Of a stretch of 64,000 nucleotides of DNA, positions 58,582 through 64,000 are shown piece after piece. The position numbers were made by a program, and so were the translations under genes. The stretch's first letter is position 1; every line of letters begins with the position of its first letter. The notes under the pieces were generated by a model that did no database searches, was not told the origin of the DNA, and saw nothing but the letters and a program-made list of their open reading frames with translations. Source of the stretch: DATHBD01 sp035296325 (GTDB taxonomy: Bacteria > Actinomycetota > Actinomycetes > Mycobacteriales > Micromonosporaceae); contig DATHBD010000005.1 in NCBI GenBank assembly GCA_035296325.1, forward strand, positions 20,255-84,254, written 5' to 3'.

Positions 58582-58919
58582 GCATTCCCCCTCAGGTGAT
58601 CGTTCAGAAGCGAGGTGACCGTGCTGTTGAGGTCATGCCAGGCAACGCCGTCCCGGCGTAGTCGCGCCCGACCCTCGTTGGTGATCCGGTAGTACTTGCG
58701 CCCGGGACCGCCGTCGCCGGCGCTCCACTCGACCTCGACGGCGCCCTCTTCCGCCAGCCGGGTGAGCGCGGGATACAACGTTGCCGGCGTCACGCTCTCC
58801 AGGCCCGCATCACTGAGGCGGCTCAGTAGCGCGTAGCCGTAGTTCCGCTCGTCCGCCTCCAGTACACCGAGCAGACACAGCGGCAGCACCGCCCGGGTCC
58901 ACGACGTATTTCCGGCCAT
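58578..58919 (-). CDS. PadR family transcriptional regulator
   Basis: 113 residues from ATG 58919 (GGAAGGG seven bases upstream; an ATG at 58937 is weaker). Winged helix: LPLCLLGVLEADERNYGYAL, PATLYPALTRLAEEGAVEVE and GRKYYRITNEGRARL. The stop overlaps the HAAS protein start by four bases, so the regulator and membrane protein are co-translated. An ATCCATGGAT palindrome (58982-58991) upstream may be its own operator. Confidence 0.92.
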   Translation of the reverse strand: MAGNTSWTRAVLPLCLLGVLEADERNYGYALLSRLSDAGLESVTPATLYPALTRLAEEGAVEVEWSAGDGGPGRKYYRITNEGRARLRRDGVAWHDLNSTVTSLLNDHLRGNA

Positions 58920-58998
58920 CGGCAGCCCTTCCCCCATTGAGCCAATCCAACTATTCCGAGTTTCGGATTAGTCGAGAGTACATCCATGGATCTGACTT

Positions 58999-59039
58999 CG
59001 GTATCCCTCCCTTCGGAGGGGGTGCAAGGAGGGATACCG
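58999..59039 (+). promoter_or_regulatory. Stem-loop with competing inner hairpin in leader region
   Basis: Arms CGGTATCCCTCC (58999-59010) and GGAGGGATACCG (59028-59039) are perfectly complementary. The first arm can instead pair locally, CCCTCC-CTTC-GGAGGG (59005-59020), so two exclusive structures exist. It lies 122 bp before the exported small protein and 80 bp before padR on the other strand. It could be an attenuator-like leader or a protein-binding site. Confidence 0.5.
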
Positions 59040-59161
59040 AGCCGAGGGCGCGCTCCGACAGGATTGCTCCCGGATGGGGGCGGCACGGGGATCGTGCCGC
59101 GCGGCGCCGTCGATGTGCACCGTCCGGGACATGACCACTTTCGGGAGTTGAGGGGGATCTC

Positions 59162-59733
59162 TTGAACTACACCGGTCTCTGGCGCCGCGCTGCGGTTGCC
59201 GTCGCGGTGTCCACCGCCGCGACGATGTTTTCCATGTCGACGGCCGCTCACGCAGCGGACCCGACCGTACCTGTCACCGACTCCGTTCCCGGGGTGGTGG
59301 AGACCTTGCCGGCGGTCGACCCGGATCCCGGGGTGGACCTGCCGGAGGGCGGCACGCTGACGCAGGAGGAGTTCTACGCGATTGCCGACGCCGAGATCGA
59401 GAGCTACCTGCAACTGCTCGAGCAGGTGCCGGACGAGGTGCTGGAAGCCGGTGGTGAGGCGACGACCGCCTGGCTCCAGGAGCAGCGTGCGCAGGCGGTG
59501 CAGACCTACGGCTGGATCAGGTGCGCCGGCCTGATCGCCGCGGCCGTCGGCGGTGCCCTGATCCCGGCATCCAAGGTTGTCAAGGTGGCCAGATCGTCCG
59601 GAAGTACGGCGTCAGCCGGGTCATCAACGCGATCAAGGGCGTTCGCAAGGCACAGGGTCAGGGCCTGTCGAGCGACCTCAAGGACGCGGCGCTGATCTTC
59701 CTCGGCGTCGACCAGATCGCGGCAGCCTGCTGA
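59162..59733 (+). pseudogene. Secreted small helical protein, frameshifted near 59587
   Basis: From TTG 59162 (AGGGGGA upstream): signal peptide MNYTGLWRRAAVAVAVSTAA to AHA-A, an acidic helical middle (LTQEEFYAIADAEIESYLQL) and YGWIRCAGLIAAAVGGALIP up to KVVKV. Beyond codon 59585 the frame becomes Arg/Ser-rich noise, while the -1 frame continues sensibly with GQIVRKYGVSRVINAIKGVR and ends LGVDQIAAAC at 59733. One missing G in the GGTGG run explains it: a real mutation, an assembly error or frameshifting. Cys in the WIRC motif and the terminal Cys could pair. I cannot name the family. Confidence 0.65.
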
Positions 59734-59823
59734 CCGGACTCCAATCAACGGAGTCCTCGCGGGCCGTGTGGTTCGCGCTGGAGCCGCACCGGTACTCCGG
59801 TGCGGCTCCCTGCTCTGGGCCGG

Positions 59824-60333
59824 TTACGCCCGCGCGGTGTAGGTGGTCGAGCGCCGGGCCACCCGGGGCGTGCAGATGCTCCACGGGCCGGGGACCGCAT
59901 GCACGGCGATGCCGGCGGTCCGGAGGCTGCCGCCGTCGCCACCGGCGGGGTCGAGGTAGCCCGAGACGATCGACAGGGTCGGGTTGTGCCCTACCACCAG
60001 CAGCGTGCGGACCTCCGTCCGGACCTGGCTGATCGTTCGCAGCATCGCCTCGGCGCCCTCCTCGTAGAGGCTGTGCTGGAACTCCACCGGCGGCGCACTC
60101 GGCGCGGCCGCCCCGGCGAGGGCTGCCGCCACGTCGGCCCAGGTCTCCCGGGTGCGCAGCGCCGGCGAGCAGAGCACCAGATCCGGCACCAGGTTCTCCG
60201 CGGCCAACCATTCGCCGGCAACCCGGGCGTCGGCATGACCACGCTCCGAGAGCGGGCGCTCGGTGTCGCGCCGGTACCGCTCCGGCGGTTCCGCCTTGGC
60301 GTGCCGCAGGAGTACCAGCGTGGAGTCGGTCAT
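59824..60333 (-). CDS. SixA-like histidine phosphatase
   Basis: 169 residues. The phosphoglycerate-mutase-like fold is marked by LLRHAKAE (catalytic H11), RPLSERGHADARVAG, LVLCSPALRTRET and LLVVGHNPTLS (second His). SixA enzymes remove phosphate from phosphohistidine proteins; actinobacterial homologues are often of unknown substrate. Monocistronic, convergent with the small exported protein. Confidence 0.9.
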   Translation of the reverse strand: MTDSTLVLLRHAKAEPPERYRRDTERPLSERGHADARVAGEWLAAENLVPDLVLCSPALRTRETWADVAAALAGAAAPSAPPVEFQHSLYEEGAEAMLRTISQVRTEVRTLLVVGHNPTLSIVSGYLDPAGGDGGSLRTAGIAVHAVPGPWSICTPRVARRSTTYTARA

Positions 60334-60441
60334 GGGCTCAACCTTCCTGATTGAGATTTGCGGTGAAGGGGTATATCACCACTGACAGTCACCTGCGGCG
60401 CACCCAGTCGATCCGGTGATCCGGTGACAAGGAGGCCTTTC

Positions 60442-60708
60442 ATGGGTATCGGTGGGAGCATTTTCCTCATCGCGCTCGGTGCGATCATCGCGTTCGGCGT
60501 TAGAGATCAAACCGTCGGTCCGTTCGATCTGAACGTCATCGGCTGGGTTCTGATGCTCGCCGGGCTCGTCGGTCTGGCACTCACGACGTGGTTCTGGCAG
60601 AGCCGGCGCACCCGCACTGTGGCGGGGCCCCCCTCGTATGACCCGCCCGCTCCGCCGCCGCCCGGCGACCACGTGGTCGAGGAGCGGTACACGGAGCGTC
60701 GGTACTAG
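60442..60708 (+). CDS. Small two-helix membrane protein (DUF6458-like)
   Basis: 88 residues from ATG 60442 with AAGGAGG six bases upstream. MGIGGSIFLIALGAIIAFGV and NVIGWVLMLAGLVGLALTTW are the two helices, with DLNVIGWVL typical of actinobacterial DUF6458 proteins; the tail is Pro/Arg/Tyr-rich (VEERYTERRY). Function unknown. Confidence 0.82.
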   Translation: MGIGGSIFLIALGAIIAFGVRDQTVGPFDLNVIGWVLMLAGLVGLALTTWFWQSRRTRTVAGPPSYDPPAPPPPGDHVVEERYTERRY

Positions 60709-60783
60709 TTCGAATAGCGCAATGCTAGGCCAACGGTGGGGGCGGTCAACGGTGACGGTCTCCACCGTTGAAGGCTGCCCGGG

Positions 60784-61488
60784 TCAGCCGGCGTAGAGGG
60801 CGAAGTAGATCGCGATGTGGTGGCAGATCGCCGCCACCAGCGTGCAGGCGTGGAAGAACTCGTGGTGGCCGAAGACGGTCGGCCACGGGTTGGGTCGCTG
60901 AAGCGCGTAGAACACCGCACCCACGCTGTAGGCCAGTCCGCCCGCCGCCAGCAGCACCAGCGTGGTCACCCCGCCGTGCCGCAGGATGTCCGGCAGCACC
61001 ACCACGGCCACCCAGCCCAGCGCGATGTAGAGCGGCGCCGAGAACCACCGTGAGCCGTACGGCCAGATCAGCTTCAGCGCGACCCCGGCCAGCGCACCGC
61101 CCCACGCGACCGCGAGCAGGATCGCGCCGGTCGGCTCGGGTAGGAGCAGGACGCAGAACGGGGTGTACGTCCCGGCGATGAAGATGAAGATCATGGAGTG
61201 GTCGAGCCGACGCATGATCTTGTAGCCGCGCGGGGACCACACCAGCCGGTGGTACAGCGCACTGGTCCCGAACAGGCCGCACACGGTGAGGCTGTAGATC
61301 AGGCAGCTCACCAGGGGCGCCCAACCCGGGCGGGTGGCGGCCACGCCGCACATCACCAGGCCGCAGCCCACCGAGACGACAAACGCATAGGCGTGCAGCC
61401 AGCCCCGCATCCGGGGCTTCCCGAGATCCTCCGGGCGTAGTCGGGTCGATGCCGGGCTGCTCACGGGTGCTGCCGATCCATGCGCCAT
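60784..61488 (-). CDS. Hemolysin III / TrhA family membrane protein
   Basis: 234 residues from ATG 61488, which has GGAG nine bases upstream; ATG 61497 would have none. Seven hydrophobic helices with the PAQR/HlyIII metal-site residues: SALYHRLVW, RRLDHSMIFIFIAGTYTPF and FGHHEFFHACTLVAAICHH. TrhA-like proteins affect membrane fluidity homeostasis; haemolysis is not implied. Confidence 0.92.
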   Translation of the reverse strand: MAHGSAAPVSSPASTRLRPEDLGKPRMRGWLHAYAFVVSVGCGLVMCGVAATRPGWAPLVSCLIYSLTVCGLFGTSALYHRLVWSPRGYKIMRRLDHSMIFIFIAGTYTPFCVLLLPEPTGAILLAVAWGGALAGVALKLIWPYGSRWFSAPLYIALGWVAVVVLPDILRHGGVTTLVLLAAGGLAYSVGAVFYALQRPNPWPTVFGHHEFFHACTLVAAICHHIAIYFALYAG

Positions 61489-61611
61489 GAATACCATCTC
61501 CAGCCGTACGACACCGAGGCGATCGTTGTCACGCCGAAAAATTCCAGCCGAACGCCTGGCTTCGTCATCTGGGCACTCGCGGCCCGGCCGGGTGGGTGTC
61601 AGGATGATCGA

Positions 61612-62232
61612 ATGGACGTCGGTGCCCGGCCGGTCGGCCGGCGCGCGCTGCTGGTGGAGGTGGCCGACCCGGCGGCCTGCTACGCCGACCTGGTGCGCCG
61701 GCGCGGAGCCGGAGAACTCGCCGCGGTCGAAATCGTCCCGGGCGCCGGAACGGTCCTGCTCGACGGCGTCGAGGACCGCGAGGCGGTGGCCGCCAGGTTG
61801 AGCGAATGGTCGCCCGGCTGGTCGGCGCGGGGCGGGCCGGGCGCCGCGGAGGGTCGGCTGGTCGAGATCACCGTGCGGTACCGCGGCGGCGACCTGCCCG
61901 ACGTCGCCGACCTGTGGGGGACGTCGGTCGAGGCGGTGGTCGACCGGTTGTCGGCGGTCGAGTACCGGGTGGCGTTCTGTGGCTTCGCCCCGGGTTTCGC
62001 CTACCTCACCGGACTGCCGGCCGAGCTGGCGGTGCCCCGGCTGGACACCCCGAGGACCAGGGTGCCGGCCGGTTCCGTCGGGCTCGCCGGCGGGTACGCC
62101 GCGATCTACCCGACCGCGTCGCCGGGCGGCTGGCGGCTCGTGGGGGAGACCGACATCGCGCTCTTCGACGTCGATGCCGACCCGCCGGCCCTGCTCACTC
62201 CGGGCACCCGGGTCCGGTTGCCGGCGCGATGA
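61612..62232 (+). CDS. pxpB: 5-oxoprolinase subunit B (KipI-like)
   Basis: 206 residues from ATG 61612. The KipI family motifs VEITVRYRGGDLPDVADLWG, VAFCGFAPGFAYLTGLP, PRLDTPRTRVPAGSVGLAG and TASPGGWRLVGET are complete. With PxpA and PxpC it converts 5-oxoproline to glutamate using ATP. The stop overlaps pxpC (ATGA). Confidence 0.94.
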   Translation: MDVGARPVGRRALLVEVADPAACYADLVRRRGAGELAAVEIVPGAGTVLLDGVEDREAVAARLSEWSPGWSARGGPGAAEGRLVEITVRYRGGDLPDVADLWGTSVEAVVDRLSAVEYRVAFCGFAPGFAYLTGLPAELAVPRLDTPRTRVPAGSVGLAGGYAAIYPTASPGGWRLVGETDIALFDVDADPPALLTPGTRVRLPAR

Positions 62233-63131
62233 TCTCGATTCGGCGGGCCGGCCCGCTCACCACCGTGCAGGACCTCGGCCGACCGGGCTGGGCGCACCTG
62301 GGCGTGCCGCGCTCGGGCGCTCTGGACGCGCCGGCGCTGCGACGGGCGAACCGCCTGGTCGGCAATCCGGACGACGCCGCCGGGCTGGAGATCACGCTCG
62401 GCGGCTTCACCGCCGAGGTGGGTGCCGGCGGTGTCGCGGGCGCCGGCGGTGTCGCGGGCGCCGCCGGGGCCGGCGGAGTTGTCGTGGCGCTCACCGGAGC
62501 CGACGCCGAACTCAGGGTGGACGGCTCGGCGGTTCCCGCCGACGCGGCGGTGCCGGTGCCGGCCGGCGCCCGGATCGAGGTCCGCCGCGCCCGCCGGGGG
62601 CTGCGCTGCTACCTGGCCTTCAGTGGCGGCATCGCGGTGTCGCCGGTGCTCGGCAGCCGATCCACCGACACCCTCTCCGGGCTCGGGCCGGCACAGGTCC
62701 GCGACGGCGACGACCTGCTGCTGGGCCCGGCGGGCAGCGCAGCGGCTGCGCCACCGGGCGACGCGGCGCCGTTGCCGGAGGGGGAGGCCACCCTGCGCAT
62801 CGACCTCGGCCCACGGCACGACTGGTTCACCCTGGACGCGATCGAGGATCTGCTGCGGCGCCCGTACACCGTGAGTCCGCACAGCAACCGGGTCGGCGCC
62901 CGGCTGGCCGGTCCCGCCCTGACCCGCGCGGTCGCCGCGGAGTTGCCCAGCGAGGGCCTGGTGCTCGGGGCGGTGCAGGTGCCGGCGGACGGCCAGCCGC
63001 TGATCTTCCTGGCCGACCATCCGACCACCGGCGGCTACCCGGTCGTGGCCGTCGTGAACGAGGCTGACCTGCCGCTGCTGGCGCAGGTACGGCCGGGGAC
63101 TACGGTGCGGTTCCGTGGACCTGAACAGTGA
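62229..63131 (+). CDS. pxpC: 5-oxoprolinase subunit C (KipA/biotin-dependent carboxylase-like)
   Basis: 300 residues. RAGPLTTVQDLGRPGWAHLG, GVPRSGALDAPALRRANRLV, CYLAFSGGI, GSRSTDTLSGLG and GEATLRIDLGPRHDWF with NRVGARLAGPAL mark the PxpC family. An extra Gly/Ala/Val-rich insertion at about 66-80 comes from an 18-bp duplication (62424-62459). Overlaps pxpB by four bases and pxpA by 17. Confidence 0.93.
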   Translation: MISIRRAGPLTTVQDLGRPGWAHLGVPRSGALDAPALRRANRLVGNPDDAAGLEITLGGFTAEVGAGGVAGAGGVAGAAGAGGVVVALTGADAELRVDGSAVPADAAVPVPAGARIEVRRARRGLRCYLAFSGGIAVSPVLGSRSTDTLSGLGPAQVRDGDDLLLGPAGSAAAAPPGDAAPLPEGEATLRIDLGPRHDWFTLDAIEDLLRRPYTVSPHSNRVGARLAGPALTRAVAAELPSEGLVLGAVQVPADGQPLIFLADHPTTGGYPVVAVVNEADLPLLAQVRPGTTVRFRGPEQ

Positions 63132-63864
63132 CCTGGGCGAGGGCTTCGGCGTCTGGCGCCTCGGCGATGACGACGCGCTGCTCGCGGTGGTGACCAGCGC
63201 CAACGTCGCCTGCGGGTTCCACGCCGGGGACGCCGCCACGATGGGCCGGATCAGCGCGGCCGCGGGGCAGCGCGGCGTGGCCGTAGGGGCCCAGGTGGGG
63301 TACCGCGATCTGCCCGGCTTCGGGCGGCGCCGGATCGACTACGACCCGGGTGAGCTGCGGGACGAGGTCACGTACCAGATCGGTGCGCTGCACGCGTTCG
63401 GGCCGGTGCGCTACGTCAAGCCGCACGGCGCCCTCTACAACCGGGCGGCCGTCGATGCCGGTCAGGCCTCGGCGGTGGTGGCCGGGGTCCTGGCGTGCCG
63501 CTCGCCGGGCCCGTTGCCGGTGCTGTGCCAGCCCGGCTCGGTGCTTGCCGTGCTGGCCCGTGACGCCGGGCTGCCGGTGGTCGCGGAGGGCTTCGCGGAC
63601 CGGGCGTACCAGCGGGACGGTCGGTTGGTGCCCCGATCGGCCCCGGGCGCCGTGGTGCATGACCCGGATCTGGTGGTCGAGCGGGCGGTCCGGATGGCGG
63701 TGGACGGCACGGTCGTGGCGGTGGACGGCACGGTGATCGAATGCCGGGTGGAGTCACTGTGCGTACACGGGGACACCGCGGGCGCGGTGGCGCTGGCGTC
63801 GCGGGTCCGGGCGGCGCTGCGTGACGCGGGCGTCGGCGTCGCGCCGTTCGTCGCGGTCGACTAG
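63115..63864 (+). CDS. pxpA: 5-oxoprolinase subunit A (LamB/YcsF family)
   Basis: 249 residues from GTG 63115 inside the end of pxpC. DLNSDLGEGFGVWRLGDD, ANVACGFHAGDAATM, GAQVGYRDLPGFGRR, VKPHGALYN and CVHGDTAGAV are the family signatures. Its stop codon TAG abuts and overlaps the end of an IS630-type transposase on the other strand, so the last residues may have been altered by insertion although the length looks normal. Confidence 0.94.
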   Translation: MDLNSDLGEGFGVWRLGDDDALLAVVTSANVACGFHAGDAATMGRISAAAGQRGVAVGAQVGYRDLPGFGRRRIDYDPGELRDEVTYQIGALHAFGPVRYVKPHGALYNRAAVDAGQASAVVAGVLACRSPGPLPVLCQPGSVLAVLARDAGLPVVAEGFADRAYQRDGRLVPRSAPGAVVHDPDLVVERAVRMAVDGTVVAVDGTVIECRVESLCVHGDTAGAVALASRVRAALRDAGVGVAPFVAVD

Positions 63865-64000
63865 TGTCCCGCGCCTGAAATTCGTTGGCAAAATCGTGCG
63901 AGGGATTCGAGGATCTGCTCGGCGTTCTTGGTCCAGGTGAAGGGTTTCGGGTTGTTGTTCCAGTCGGCGACCCAGGTGCGGATGTCGGCTTCGAGGGTTT
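63861..64000 (-). mobile_element. IS630-type transposase, C-terminal part only
   Basis: The minus strand encodes, from the window end inward, TLEADIRTWVADWNNNPKPF then TWTKNAEQILESLARFCQRI and ends SGAGH with stop at 63861-63863. This is the typical C-terminus of IS630-family DDE transposases (W-x-x-NP-x-PF-x-WTK). The N-terminus and catalytic residues lie beyond the window. IS630 elements target TA; the TA in CTAG at the pxpA stop could be that target. Confidence 0.8.

Noticed and set aside
1..64000. Biosynthetic gene cluster or phage defence island as the main content
   Set aside because: No PKS, NRPS, RiPP modification, restriction or Cas genes were found; most of the window is conserved core and envelope genes, with only the segment after tRNA-Gly looking accessory.

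Overview
The window reads as chromosomal DNA of a high-GC actinobacterium. The gene content points to the Micromonosporaceae (Micromonospora/Salinispora-like): the fhaA-fhaB-pstP-rodA-pbpA-pknA-pknB cell-wall signalling cluster preceded by tRNA-Leu and followed by a pabA-like gene, a class E sortase, a DUF881 gene and crgA; DUF397/XRE pairs; and many GTG/TTG starts with GGAGG sites. This assignment rests on gene content and codon style only. The pknB cluster usually lies near oriC in this group, so an origin-proximal location is likely, but no dnaA, dnaN or oriC is present.

Layout. 1-10 kb: a TPR protein cut by the window edge, a TetR regulator, three DnaA-box-like sites, then a leucine/branched-acyl-CoA-type catabolic set (biotin carboxylase, HMG-CoA lyase, carboxyltransferase, acyl-CoA dehydrogenase). 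A 2.7 kb module of two exported proteins, one of them a repetitive chaplin-like protein with a Gly/His/Asp-rich middle, splits this set. 10-21.5 kb: an XRE/NB-ARC regulator, a DUF805 protein, a glutamate-cysteine-ligase-like enzyme, a membrane protein, a stand-alone PASTA protein, a WhiJ/BldB-like XRE-DUF397 pair with a small divergent gene, and a translationally coupled epimerase/WecG glycosyltransferase pair. 21.5-35.3 kb: tRNA-Leu(CAG) and the Ser/Thr kinase, phosphatase and peptidoglycan cluster. 35.4-43.5 kb: an EtfD-type membrane Fe-S oxidoreductase, two CNNM/CBS proteins, an NlpC/P60 hydrolase, dcd, a flavin-type oxidase under a LexA-box-like site, and tRNA-Gly(CCC). 43.5-46 kb: accessory-looking DNA (Uma2 nuclease, DUF4143 ATPase, a 23-bp tandem repeat array). 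46-57.4 kb: a thiamine-binding protein, a surface protein, a zinc dehydrogenase, Lon, a class C beta-lactamase-like hydrolase, a TetR regulator, a SpoIIE phosphatase and a FadE5-like acyl-CoA dehydrogenase behind a strong palindrome. 57.5-64 kb: a HAAS-domain membrane protein with PadR, a frameshifted exported peptide gene, SixA, a hemolysin III protein, the pxpBCA 5-oxoprolinase operon, and the 3' end of an IS630-type transposase that meets the pxpA stop codon.

How the parts connect. FhaA, FhaB, PstP, PknA and PknB with RodA and PbpA form one signalling/elongation module; CrgA, the sortase and the NlpC/P60 hydrolase act on the same envelope. The two acyl-CoA dehydrogenases should pass electrons through ETF to the EtfD-like protein. 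Palindromes of TetR-operator type lie upstream of the carboxyltransferase operon, the etfD-like gene and the second acyl-CoA dehydrogenase, suggesting regulated fatty/branched acyl catabolism. The least explained elements are the chaplin-like module, the DnaA-box cluster, the 23-bp repeat array, the hairpin leader with the frameshifted small exported protein, and the LexA-like site.
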